From contig NZ_JAUNXI010000007.1 in assembly GCF_030539875.1 (NCBI RefSeq), positions 34,392 to 98,391 on the forward strand: a stretch of DNA of 64,000 nt. Direction: 5' to 3'. Of this stretch, positions 8,955 through 17,364 are shown in pieces. The DNA is from Methanobrevibacter sp. (GTDB taxonomy: Archaea; Methanobacteriota; Methanobacteria; Methanobacteriales; Methanobacteriaceae). The position numbers and the translations under genes are program-made. Each line of letters begins with the position of its first letter. Within the stretch, counting starts at the first letter, position 1. Under the pieces are notes generated by a model. It was not told where the DNA came from. It saw only the letters and a program-made list of their open reading frames with translations, and did no database searches.

Positions 8955-10210
8955 TATATCACCTTTGTATTTACTGTTCCGTCATTAAATTCAACATCAA
9001 GCTTGTCTCCTTTTTTAACATCTTTTGCAGAAGAGACAACTTTATCATTGCTTTTTGCTAACGTATAACCTCTTTTCAATGTCAGAAGAGGGTTTAAAAT
9101 TTCTAATTTTTCAATATTTCTTAAACATGCTTCCCTTTTTGATTTTGTTATTTCGATGGGATTTTTCATTATAATTGAGTTTTCCAAATTGGATAATTTT
9201 GTTTTATTGTCCTTGATTATGCTTTTTGATACATAGTTCAATTTGCTGACTAAATTGTCCAAACTCATGCTCTTGATTTCATAAATCGATTCGGGATTTT
9301 TAAAGATTTGTTTTTTGGAAATGTGCTTTAACTTAGTTTTATTTTGCACAATCTCATTGTTCATATTCTTGATTAACCTGTTTGAAAGTTGGATTACATT
9401 ATTTTTAACACTGTTTATGTCTGGAACAGCAATCATCGCAGCTCCTGTTGGTGTGGGGGCTCTTTTATCAGCTACAAAATCAGATATTGTAAAGTCGATT
9501 TCATGGCCTACCGCACTTATCACTGGAACTTTACAGTTATAAATCGCATATGCAACAATTTCTTCATTAAACGGCCATAAATCCTCAATGCTGCCTCCTC
9601 CTCTGCCAACAATTAATGTATCGATATCAGAGATTTGAGCATGATTGATCTGCTTTACGATTTGAGGGGCGGCCAGGTCTCCTTGAACTAATGTTGGAAA
9701 AATCAATATTTCACAAATCGGATATCTTTTCTTTATGGTTGTAATAATGTCCCTAATTGCAGCGCCTGTCTGTGCTGTAACAACTCCGATTCTTTTGGGA
9801 TATTTGGGTATTTCTTTTTTATGGGAATCATCAAATAATCCTTTTCGTGAAAGTTCTTTTTTCAGCTGTTCAAAAGCAAGGTGCAAATTTCCTTCTCCGT
9901 CCTCTGTCATTTTAGTGGCATATAATTGATAGTTTCCGTTTTTTTCATAAACTTCAATTTTGCCCTTTATTATCACTTTCATTCCGTTTTCAGGTTTAAA
10001 CTTAAGGAATCTGTCTTTATTGCCTTTAAACATCACTGCATCGATTTTTGATTTTTCGTCCTTTAGTGTGAAATAGCTATGTCCGCTGGGATATTCTTTA
10101 TAGTTGGAAATTTCACCTTTAATAAGAATATTTTTCAGATTTGAATCAAATTTCAATTTTTTGTTAATGTAGGCGTTAATCTGAGATACAGTATAAGTTT
10201 CTTTTTCCAT
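8954..10210 (-). CDS. xseA: exodeoxyribonuclease VII large subunit
   Basis: Catalytic subunit of the ATP-independent enzyme that degrades single-stranded DNA from both ends. The 418 residues show an N-terminal OB-fold (about 1-100), the catalytic core with GRGGGSIEDLWPFN and VGHEIDFTISDFVADKRAPTP, a long coiled-coil arm (about 265-370) and a short C-terminal domain. Length and order match the bacterial family. The start ATG is behind AAGGTGAAG. Transcribed first in the xseA-xseB pair. Base composition is like its neighbours, so any transfer is not recent. Confidence 0.94.
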   Translation of the reverse strand: MEKETYTVSQINAYINKKLKFDSNLKNILIKGEISNYKEYPSGHSYFTLKDEKSKIDAVMFKGNKDRFLKFKPENGMKVIIKGKIEVYEKNGNYQLYATKMTEDGEGNLHLAFEQLKKELSRKGLFDDSHKKEIPKYPKRIGVVTAQTGAAIRDIITTIKKRYPICEILIFPTLVQGDLAAPQIVKQINHAQISDIDTLIVGRGGGSIEDLWPFNEEIVAYAIYNCKVPVISAVGHEIDFTISDFVADKRAPTPTGAAMIAVPDINSVKNNVIQLSNRLIKNMNNEIVQNKTKLKHISKKQIFKNPESIYEIKSMSLDNLVSKLNYVSKSIIKDNKTKLSNLENSIIMKNPIEITKSKREACLRNIEKLEILNPLLTLKRGYTLAKSNDKVVSSAKDVKKGDKLDVEFNDGTVNTKVI

Positions 10211-10350
10211 TTCTTCACCTTAAAATCAATAGTGTTAGTATGTTGTTTATAATTAATACAATTTTCTTATGAGTGGTCTATTTTTACTATTAGAAATATG
10301 AGAAATATATTTTAAATTGAAAATACATATTAAAAAATAGGTGTTTTTTT

Positions 10351-10581
10351 ATGAGAATCAAAGAAGATTTATTTGGTAAAGAAGTTCTCGATGCAGAAAT
10401 TCAAATTGTTGGAAAAGTTTCAGATGTTCTTTTTGACAAGAACACTTTTGAACTTACAGATTTAGTAATTAAAAAAACAGGATTGTCAGAACAAATCAAA
10501 GCCAGTGAAAATATTGTTCCGGTGGAATTGGTAAAAGTAATTGGTGATAAAATTTTACTTAAAGGTGAAGATGATATATAA
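10351..10581 (+). CDS. PRC-barrel domain protein
   Basis: A 76-residue protein that is a single PRC-barrel: a small beta-barrel found in photosynthetic reaction-centre H subunit and in RimM, usually a protein or RNA docking module. The pattern GKEVLDAEIQIVGKVSDVLFD followed by LTDLVIKK is typical. Small free-standing copies are common in methanogens and uncharacterised. It has a GGTG binding site and its stop directly touches the pyrE start, so it is probably co-transcribed with pyrE. Confidence 0.8.
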   Translation: MRIKEDLFGKEVLDAEIQIVGKVSDVLFDKNTFELTDLVIKKTGLSEQIKASENIVPVELVKVIGDKILLKGEDDI

Positions 10582-11118
10582 ATGATTTATATGGCTTCAA
10601 AAGAATATTTAATTGATTTATTAAAAGAGAACAAGGTATTTCTTGAAGGCGATTTCACATTATCTTCCGGAAAGAAAAGTAATTATTATATTAACATGAA
10701 AAAGGCTATTACTGAACCTGAAATTCTTTCCACCATTTCAAAATTGATTACTGAAAAAATTAATTTGGATGAAATTGATAAGGTTGCAGGACCTGCTTTG
10801 GGTGCAGTTCCGATTGCCACTGCTGTTTCTTTGGAATCTAAACTTCCATTATTAATGATTCGTAAAGAAAAGAAAGGTTATGGTACTTCTAAACTCATTG
10901 AAGGCGAATTGAATGAAGGTGACAATGTTATTGTTGTTGAAGATGTTTCAACAACCGGAGGTTCACTTTTAAAAGCCATTAAAGCTATTAAAGAGAATGG
11001 AGGTAATGTAAAAAGAGCTTTTGTAGTGGTTGATCGCCAGGAAGGGGCAATTGAAGAATTTGAAAAAGAAAATATTGTATTGGAACCTTTAATAAGTGTT
11101 AATGAATTTTTTGACTAA
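10582..11118 (+). CDS. pyrE: orotate phosphoribosyltransferase
   Basis: Transfers ribose phosphate from PRPP to orotate in pyrimidine synthesis. The 178-residue protein carries the PRPP-binding signature [18 protein letters not shown] (about residues 113-131) and the [14 protein letters not shown] segment near the N-terminus. Two starts are possible: ATG 10582, touching the PRC-barrel stop, or ATG 10591, which would give 175 residues; neither has a strong binding site. It ends at a bidirectional hairpin shared with moaB. Confidence 0.92.
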   Translation: MIYMASKEYLIDLLKENKVFLEGDFTLSSGKKSNYYINMKKAITEPEILSTISKLITEKINLDEIDKVAGPALGAVPIATAVSLESKLPLLMIRKEKKGYGTSKLIEGELNEGDNVIVVEDVSTTGGSLLKAIKAIKENGGNVKRAFVVVDRQEGAIEEFEKENIVLEPLISVNEFFD

Positions 11119-11129
11119 AAAAAATAAAT

Positions 11130-11155
11130 AATGATGAAAAATTAATTTCATCATT
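11130..11155. terminator. bidirectional terminator between pyrE and moaB
   Basis: AATGATGAAA (11130-11139) and TTTCATCATT (11146-11155) form a perfect 10-base stem with a 6-base loop. A T-run follows on the plus strand (11154-11159) and another on the minus strand, so it can end both converging transcripts. The moaB stop codon lies inside the right arm. Confidence 0.75.
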
Positions 11156-11657
11156 TTTTAACATGATGAACAAAATGGGGAAGTTCATCGATAATTATGC
11201 TGAATGCGGTTTTAACGGCATTAGGAGAGCCGGGCATGGAAAAAATAACTGTTTTTTTATATATTCCTGCTGTAGCTCTTGAAAGTAATGCTCCAGGACC
11301 GATTTCATCATAAGATTTTGCTCTAAACATCTCACCAAAGCCATCAAGTTTTTTTTCGAAAAGTGCTTCAACCGTTTCAACTGTGATATCGCGGGAATCA
11401 AGACCTGTTCCTCCAGTTGTTAGAATAACATCAATATCATCATCAATCATATTTTCGATAGATTTAATCAAATCGTCTTTTTCATCAGGAATTATAATTC
11501 TAGATTTTAATGTGTATCTGGAGTTAATTTCCTCAGCCATGTATTGGCCGGACAAATCAGCTTTTTGTGATTTTCTGCTATCGCTTAGAGTGATTATGCC
11601 ACAAGCAATATCATTTGATGACATTTTTTGATGTTCAAAGGTTGTTTTACTTTTCAT
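11151..11657 (-). CDS. moaB: molybdenum cofactor biosynthesis protein MoaB/Mog type
   Basis: Member of the MogA/MoaB family that adenylylates molybdopterin before metal insertion, needed here for molybdenum or tungsten formylmethanofuran dehydrogenase (family knowledge). The 168 residues include LTTGGTGLDSRDIT and SMPGSPNAVKTAF, the two family signatures. The start used lies behind AAAGGT and is inside the upstream regulator gene (11-base overlap). An internal ATG at residue 12 (MSSNDIACGIITLSDS) is an alternative nearer the family's usual beginning. Confidence 0.87.
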   Translation of the reverse strand: MKSKTTFEHQKMSSNDIACGIITLSDSRKSQKADLSGQYMAEEINSRYTLKSRIIIPDEKDDLIKSIENMIDDDIDVILTTGGTGLDSRDITVETVEALFEKKLDGFGEMFRAKSYDEIGPGALLSRATAGIYKKTVIFSMPGSPNAVKTAFSIIIDELPHFVHHVKK

Positions 11658-11991
11658 CTTTTTTACCTTTTAATTCAATTTTAAGAAATTTTCTAATTAG
11701 ACTATATTCTTCTATGCAATTATATAACTTTCTGCTCGGATAATATAAATAGCTATTTGAAAATTTTTCTTTTTCCAGATATTTATAATCAATCATGATG
11801 TCTAAGTGATAGGTTATTGTTTTATAGTCTAATTTCAACACTTTTGATAACTGATTTGCATTGCTTGGATGATGCAATATTTCATCAGTTATTATGACGG
11901 TAGTTATACCGCCTTTTCTACCTATTAATAAATTAGCAAGTTCTTTGTCCTTGAATTTTTCCATTTTCAAAAGTAATTTATTATTTGACAT
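11647..11991 (-). CDS. winged-helix DNA-binding protein, ArsR-like
   Basis: A 114-residue protein whose middle, LSKVLKLDYKTITYHLDIMIDYKYLEKE, is a classic winged-helix recognition region of the ArsR-like type in archaea. No metal-binding cysteines are present, so metal sensing is unlikely. It overlaps moaB by 11 bases and follows two larger regulator genes on the same strand. A role in controlling the neighbouring genes is possible but not shown. The start follows AGAGGTTA. Confidence 0.75.
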   Translation of the reverse strand: MSNNKLLLKMEKFKDKELANLLIGRKGGITTVIITDEILHHPSNANQLSKVLKLDYKTITYHLDIMIDYKYLEKEKFSNSYLYYPSRKLYNCIEEYSLIRKFLKIELKGKKDEK

Positions 11992-12006
11992 GATTAACCT
12001 CTTTTT

Positions 12007-12807
12007 TTATTCAATTGGAAAAAATTGAATTAGATTCAACGCCCATCTCAATGCATTTTCATCTTTTCCAATCAATATCTGGGAATCATCATAATGTCCA
12101 TCTTTTAAAAATAATGTCAGTGACATAAAATTCTTAGAATATGTTAAAAATAATTTTAAATCGTGTTTAATGCATTTCACCCTCACTTTTTCGTGTTTAA
12201 TCAAATTTTCTTCTAAATCAGGATTTTCTTTAATTGAAGTTAGGATTTTATTGTTAACTATCAACTCTAGGCTTTGTAGCCGATTTTCATTTAAAAGATT
12301 AATCATGTGTTTAAAGTGATTTTCGGAGTATATCGGCAGTATTATGTGCAGTTCTTTCGATTCTGAAATCAAATCAATGTATTTATTGAATGCGTTTGAT
12401 AAATCACTTGTAGTTGATGTTTCATATTCCGCATCTTTTAAAAGATAAATGTTATTTAGAAGACTTTCAGGAATATCGGATAAATCGTGGTTATTCCAAA
12501 ATTTTTCACTTTTATTAATTGAATACCAGTTTTCAATTAATTTTATCATGTTTGTTGTTAGAAGATATCCGTTTGATGTCAGTTCGTAGTGTTTTTGAAC
12601 TTTTTGAATCAGATTTATATTTTCCAATTCTTTAAGCCCGTGCAGTATTGTTGCTGAAGGCTTTTTTAGTTCATTTCTTAGTTGTTCCAGATTTTTTGAT
12701 TCTTCGTAAATTGACAATAGTAATCTTGTTCGCATGCCTGATGTTAAAATGTATTTTACATTTTGATATTCATCACTTAGTTCTTTTTTGGTTTGAACGT
12801 TGGTCAT
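12007..12807 (-). CDS. FilR1-type winged-helix regulator, copy 2
   Basis: A 266-residue transcription regulator: N-terminal winged helix (about 15-75, with RNELKKPSATILHGLKELENI) and a C-terminal sensor region of the FilR1/DUF1724 type (about 130-266, ending SLTLFLKDGHYDDSQILIG then ALRWALNLIQFF). In Methanothrix, the family founder takes part in a quorum-sensing-linked circuit; most copies have no known ligand. It overlaps the preceding paralogue by four bases (ATGA). Sequence is clearly related to the neighbour but well diverged. Confidence 0.78.
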   Translation of the reverse strand: MTNVQTKKELSDEYQNVKYILTSGMRTRLLLSIYEESKNLEQLRNELKKPSATILHGLKELENINLIQKVQKHYELTSNGYLLTTNMIKLIENWYSINKSEKFWNNHDLSDIPESLLNNIYLLKDAEYETSTTSDLSNAFNKYIDLISESKELHIILPIYSENHFKHMINLLNENRLQSLELIVNNKILTSIKENPDLEENLIKHEKVRVKCIKHDLKLFLTYSKNFMSLTLFLKDGHYDDSQILIGKDENALRWALNLIQFFPIE

Positions 12808-13595
12808 TCAATCACGTCCTGTTTGATATTTTCAAATAGATTTCTAGCCCATTTCTGTGATTTTTTGCTTTGTGAAATTAATATTCTGTTTTGATCGAAG
12901 CTTTCATCTTCCTTGAATAATCCGAAACTCATGGTTTCATCACAAAGTGTTAAATATACTTTCAAATCATCTTCAAAGAGATGAATTGCTAATCTTTTTT
13001 CTTTAATTGACTTTTTCCTGATTTCAGCATCAATTCTTGATGTTATTGGATTGAGTATGCTTTTTGGAATTATCAGTTCAACATTTCCATTGTCTTTTAA
13101 TATGTTCTCAATTAACTGAGGATATTCCGGATGCAGATATGGAAAAATTGCTTTAACGGATTTTGAGTTCATCATTTGACTTTTGATGGTGTTGTGGGTT
13201 TTATAAATGTCAAGCGGTGTTGTTTTTATCAGTTCACAATCATTTAAATCAGTGAGGTTTTTCATACACTCAATACTTAGCTGATTTAGGTCATGTTTGT
13301 CCCAAAATTCCGTATAGTCTTGGATTATTTCCACGCTTTCTTTAAAGTCCATTAAGGTCTGGTAATATATTTTTGCTTTATGGTTTAGGTAGTATTTTGT
13401 TTTTATTTTTTTAATGTAGTTTTTCTGCTCTAATTTTGATATATTGCTTGATACGGAACTGTAGGTTATTTTTGTTTTTTTAACAAGTTCCTGTATGCTG
13501 TTAGGTCCGCTTTTCAATTCACTTAAAATTTTCAGCCGAATTTCCGACTTTGCAAGAAATTTGATATCATTGTTGATTTCGTTGTGAAAATCCAT
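12804..13595 (-). CDS. FilR1-type winged-helix regulator, copy 1
   Basis: A 263-residue paralogue of the gene that follows it. The N-terminal winged helix reads IQELVKKTKITYSSVSSNIS and the C-terminal half ends SFGLFKEDESFDQNRILIS then KWARNLFENI, the FilR1/DUF1724 pattern. It is first in a four-gene minus-strand unit (two FilR1-type regulators, ArsR-like regulator, moaB). The start follows GGAGGAACACCGAT, one of the best binding sites in the region. It is divergent from nob1 across a 223-base A+T-rich gap. Confidence 0.78.
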   Translation of the reverse strand: MDFHNEINNDIKFLAKSEIRLKILSELKSGPNSIQELVKKTKITYSSVSSNISKLEQKNYIKKIKTKYYLNHKAKIYYQTLMDFKESVEIIQDYTEFWDKHDLNQLSIECMKNLTDLNDCELIKTTPLDIYKTHNTIKSQMMNSKSVKAIFPYLHPEYPQLIENILKDNGNVELIIPKSILNPITSRIDAEIRKKSIKEKRLAIHLFEDDLKVYLTLCDETMSFGLFKEDESFDQNRILISQSKKSQKWARNLFENIKQDVIE

Positions 13596-13818
13596 ATCGG
13601 TGTTCCTCCAATTTTTTTATAATATCAAATTTTTTCATTTAAATTTAAATAGATTTTTCCAAAACTCTCCCAGAAGTGTCCCAAATCTATTTCATGTTTT
13701 TATCATACTTAGTTTAATGTTCTCAATCGTATGTAATATTTTTATGTCTAAATATCAATTTTGCCGTTGTCTTTTTAATTACTAAAATTTATTAATTTAT
13801 AAAATTTAATATATCAAT

Positions 13819-14325
13819 ATGGAAATTTGTTATATATTGGATGCATCAGCTTTCATTAATGGATTTAAATTGGATTTTGATAATAATTACACAGTTCCAG
13901 AAATTACTGCTGAAATTAAAGATTTTGAATCTAGACTGACATTTGACATGGCCATTGATGAAGGCAAACTTCTCATACAGGATGTCCCGGACAGGTATAT
14001 ATCTTGTGTTAATGATATCATATCTGATTCCGGTGATATTTTAAGGTTGTCTTTGCCTGATAAAAAATTAATATCCCTTGCTTATATGTTTTTAAAAGAA
14101 GGAAGGAATGTTAAGGTTATTAGTGATGATTACACTATTCAAAATACACTTAAAATAATGAATATTCCTTATTCCGGAATTATAACCGGAGGAATTAAAG
14201 AAATTTACAACTGGAAAAAAGTTTGTGAAGGCTGTAAAAAGCAGTACGGTGAAGATTATCCTTTTGATGATTGTGAAATTTGCGGATCAAAAATATTTAA
14301 AAAAAGAATTAAGGTGAACAGATGA
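13819..14325 (+). CDS. nob1: rRNA endonuclease Nob1 (PIN domain plus zinc ribbon)
   Basis: Cleaves the 3' end of the 16S rRNA precursor in archaeal small-subunit maturation. PIN domain at 1-110 with acidic residues in LDASAF (Asp8) and SDDYTIQN; zinc ribbon with Cys136, Cys139, Cys152 and Cys155. Length 168 fits archaeal Nob1. There is no binding site before the ATG, and an A+T-rich TTTATAAA at 13795-13802 lies about 20 bases upstream, so the message is probably nearly leaderless. It overlaps the DUF2117 gene by four bases. Confidence 0.9.
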   Translation: MEICYILDASAFINGFKLDFDNNYTVPEITAEIKDFESRLTFDMAIDEGKLLIQDVPDRYISCVNDIISDSGDILRLSLPDKKLISLAYMFLKEGRNVKVISDDYTIQNTLKIMNIPYSGIITGGIKEIYNWKKVCEGCKKQYGEDYPFDDCEICGSKIFKKRIKVNR

Positions 14326-15437
14326 GAATAGGTATAGTTGTTCATGGCCCAAATATTATTGATTCGGGATATGCTTTAAAGTTGATTAACTTGCTTAAAA
14401 ATTATGGGGATGTTTCAGTAAGGCTTGGGGGAACAATAGGCCGTACGGCGGTTATTGATGCGAGTTTGGAAAATATTATTGATATTTCCCGCAAATTGGT
14501 TCCGAGCGATTCCCTAAAAATCTTTCACGATGAGGATGTTGATGTAATTTTTTTAATTAATTACGGCAAATCCGACGTTACAGGTCAGGTTTTCGGATAT
14601 AAGGTTTATAACCATTATGTAAATAAAATATCCGATAATAATATTCCAGTAATTCAAATTGAAAGGCCTGGTGAACATGACGGCAGCATAATTCCATGGA
14701 ATAATGATTCAGATATTGCTGGAGATTTGTCTGAAAAATTAGGTTTGGATATTGTTTCTCCGGAAGAGGTCTATAAAAACCACATCAAAAGTGATGATGA
14801 GGGGGTTAATCAGCGAATTGTTCATGGAGTAAGTCCTGGTGAAAATATAATGGTGAATAGTGTCATCATCGGCAGGACAAATTCGGATAAGCTTACATTA
14901 ATATCCCGGAATAATCGTATTGTTGATATTGTCGGCGGCGAACTTAAACAACATGGCCTTGAAAAATTAGGTGAGGTTGATTTGGATAATGCAATTATAA
15001 AAACAGGGCTTTTAAGGCATGCAAAAGTCACACCAAGAGTTATTTCAAATGATAAATCTGATGAGTTTAAAATAACCTTTTTAGACCATGCCGGTGAAGA
15101 TGTTTATGAATTTGTAGATTCGTCGTTGGTTGTCACAATTGGTGATGATACGACTTTAATATCTTCCGATATTTTATATAGATTTGACATACCTATTATT
15201 GGAATAACTGATGGGGATCTGGATAAAGTTGTGGAAGATGGATTCAAGGTTAAAAATTCTGTTATTTTCGAAGTTGAAAGCGGTTTTGACGATATTGTTG
15301 GTCGGGATATTAAAAGAATAGTCTTTGAGGGTAAGCTGGAATCATATGACTATTCAAACATCAGTGAAGTTAAAGACAAAATTGTTGAAATAATAAATAA
15401 TATTAATTGCAAATACAATATTAGTTATATTGATTAA
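14322..15437 (+). CDS. conserved archaeal protein, DUF2117 type
   Basis: A 371-residue protein of unknown function found in methanogens. The N-terminal part (MRIGIVVHGPNIIDSGYALK, GRTAVIDAS) looks like a nucleotide-binding alpha/beta fold; HDEDVDVIFLINYGKS and IPVIQIERPGEHDG are conserved-looking segments. No membrane segments or metal motifs are obvious. It overlaps nob1 by ATGA and precedes methanogenesis marker 2 by 16 bases, so the three are one operon. Family assignment is from memory of its opening motif. Confidence 0.65.
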   Translation: MRIGIVVHGPNIIDSGYALKLINLLKNYGDVSVRLGGTIGRTAVIDASLENIIDISRKLVPSDSLKIFHDEDVDVIFLINYGKSDVTGQVFGYKVYNHYVNKISDNNIPVIQIERPGEHDGSIIPWNNDSDIAGDLSEKLGLDIVSPEEVYKNHIKSDDEGVNQRIVHGVSPGENIMVNSVIIGRTNSDKLTLISRNNRIVDIVGGELKQHGLEKLGEVDLDNAIIKTGLLRHAKVTPRVISNDKSDEFKITFLDHAGEDVYEFVDSSLVVTIGDDTTLISSDILYRFDIPIIGITDGDLDKVVEDGFKVKNSVIFEVESGFDDIVGRDIKRIVFEGKLESYDYSNISEVKDKIVEIINNINCKYNISYID

Positions 15438-15453
15438 GTAGGAAGTGTGATCT

Positions 15454-16428
15454 TTGGATTTTAAAAATCTTGTTAGTGAAATTCAAGAATTTAAAGGAGT
15501 GTCCCGTAAAAGTTCAATAAATAATGTGATTTCTACTCTAAAGGAGGCATATAGTGTTTCCGGAGATGTTGTTATTGATATTGGAGATGATGCCTCAGCT
15601 ATAGATATAGGAAACAATCAGGTAATACTCATGGCTGCCGATGGTATTTGGGGAGATATTATGAATGTAAATCCCTACTGGGCAGGATATTGTTCTGTTT
15701 TAGTAAATGTAAACGATATTGCTGCAATGGGGGGGAAACCTTTAGCCATGGTTAATATAATGTCAGTTTGTGAAGAGGGCATTTATGAAGATTTGCTTAA
15801 AGGCCTTAAAGACGGATGCTTGAAATTTGGCGTCCCTATGGTTGGCGGGCATTTACATCCCGATGCAGAAGTCGATTCAATCGGAGTGGCTATTGTAGGT
15901 ATTGCCCAAAAAAATAAACTTATAACCAGTTTTGGAGCCGAAGTTGGAGATAAAATAATTGTAGCTATTGACCTTGATGGAAAACCTCATGAAATGTTTA
16001 ACTTGAATTGGGATACAACTTATGATAAAGATGCACAGCTTGTCAGGGATCAGATTACAGCAGTTCAGTACCTGGCAGAAAATGATTGTATAAAATCCGG
16101 AAAGGATATTTCAAATCCTGGAATTTTGGGAACTTTGGAAATGCTTTTGGAGACTTCTAAAAAAGGAGCTGTTGTCAATTTGGAAGATATTCCTAAAAAT
16201 GAAAATATCGAATGGGCGGATTGGCTCAAATCATATCCAGGTTCAGGATTTGTTTTTACGGCAAATGAAGACAAATGTGAATTTATTAAGGAATATCTGA
16301 AAAAATATTCTATTGAAGCAGCAGTTGTTGGTGAGATAACTGATTCAAGCAGCCTTTATTTAAATTATGGTGATGAACAGGCTGAAGTTTTCAATCAGGA
16401 GAAAAACCCTGTCTTTCTTTTTAGATAA
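15454..16428 (+). CDS. methanogenesis marker protein 2 (AIR synthase-like)
   Basis: Mmp2, restricted to methanogens and relatives, function unknown. It has the PurM/AIR synthase fold, shared with thiamine-phosphate kinase, SelD and HypE: IDIGDDASAID then MAADGIWGD in the N-terminal half supply the phosphate/Mg2+ sites, and VNVNDIAAMGGKPLA and PMVGGHLHPDA are typical loops. The 324-residue length matches. The start is TTG 15454 behind a GTGTGAT stretch. Third gene of the nob1 operon. It may phosphorylate or activate a small carboxylate or formamide group, by family analogy. Confidence 0.85.
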   Translation: MDFKNLVSEIQEFKGVSRKSSINNVISTLKEAYSVSGDVVIDIGDDASAIDIGNNQVILMAADGIWGDIMNVNPYWAGYCSVLVNVNDIAAMGGKPLAMVNIMSVCEEGIYEDLLKGLKDGCLKFGVPMVGGHLHPDAEVDSIGVAIVGIAQKNKLITSFGAEVGDKIIVAIDLDGKPHEMFNLNWDTTYDKDAQLVRDQITAVQYLAENDCIKSGKDISNPGILGTLEMLLETSKKGAVVNLEDIPKNENIEWADWLKSYPGSGFVFTANEDKCEFIKEYLKKYSIEAAVVGEITDSSSLYLNYGDEQAEVFNQEKNPVFLFR

Positions 16429-16500
16429 TTTTGGATTTGCATAACTTATAATTTTAATTTAATTTTATGTTATGGTTTTTTTTAATAACTAAAAAAATAA

Positions 16501-17241
16501 TTAAGGATTGCACATTCTGCAAGAAGTGTATCCCTGATTAATTGCATCGTTTCTGTTTGAGAAAAATACTTTATTGTACTCGGCCATGCGGCTAACTCCT
16601 CTGCAGTTAGGAGTGTGGAATTTTCCAGAATTTGCATTTCCGATGTATTTGGCAGAACCTGATGAGCTTGTAGATTTTGTGCTTGTAGGGCTACTTGATG
16701 ATGAGCTGTGGGTTGTATCTACATGAGTGCCATTAGTTCCCCATTCAAATGGATTGAATTCACTTGGAGGCATGTACATGATTTCGGCAAGACCTTCTTT
16801 TAAAAGCATTTCATTTACATTTTTTCCGTCAACAATCACTACTGCTAATGTTCGTCCATAACGGTCAAAGCCTTTTGAATCATCAATATCGATACCTACT
16901 TTTTTATTTAAACATAATTTTTGAACAAAGTTTTTAGAGGTGATGTAACCTTCAACACCACGTTCAGGAGTGTTTACTCCAACGAAACGTATTTTTTTAC
17001 CATTGTCCAGATAAATGGTATCTCCATCAACCACTTTTGTACAAACTCCAACTTCTTCAACATGGCAGTCCGTTTTATTGTATTTTCCTAAAATATCTGA
17101 AGCCGAAAGGTCCTGGTATTTTGAAGCGGGAATGTCATGTGAAAAACCGGTTCCCACATAGGCACTAGCTATCGAAACTGTTCCAAGTGCAATAACAAGA
17201 ATGATTAGTAAAGAAAAAAGATGTTTTCTATTAATTGTCAT
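16501..17241 (-). CDS. secreted micrococcal nuclease-like protein
   Basis: Thermonuclease-type nuclease predicted to be exported. Residues 1-28 are a signal peptide (hydrophobic LLIILVIALGTVSIASA). The SNase domain (about 63-165) keeps the catalytic set: VVDGDTI, the Arg and Glu of IRFVGVNTPERG, and DRYGRTLA. A Ser/Thr linker (about 172-193) leads to a C-terminal module (195-246) with Cys/His in FHTPNCRG and CRMCNP, a zinc-binding fold seen after many SNases. It could scavenge nucleic acids or act on competitors' DNA at the cell surface (inference). Divergent from mmp3. Confidence 0.88.
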   Translation of the reverse strand: MTINRKHLFSLLIILVIALGTVSIASAYVGTGFSHDIPASKYQDLSASDILGKYNKTDCHVEEVGVCTKVVDGDTIYLDNGKKIRFVGVNTPERGVEGYITSKNFVQKLCLNKKVGIDIDDSKGFDRYGRTLAVVIVDGKNVNEMLLKEGLAEIMYMPPSEFNPFEWGTNGTHVDTTHSSSSSSPTSTKSTSSSGSAKYIGNANSGKFHTPNCRGVSRMAEYNKVFFSNRNDAINQGYTSCRMCNP

Positions 17242-17364
17242 TTTTTCCCTCCTTAAGATAATGTTATCATTTTGTGTTAATATAACTTTTGTAAATATAA
17301 TAGTTTTAATATATGATAATGATAATAAATATATATGTTATAAATTCTTAAATTAGGGGATTAC

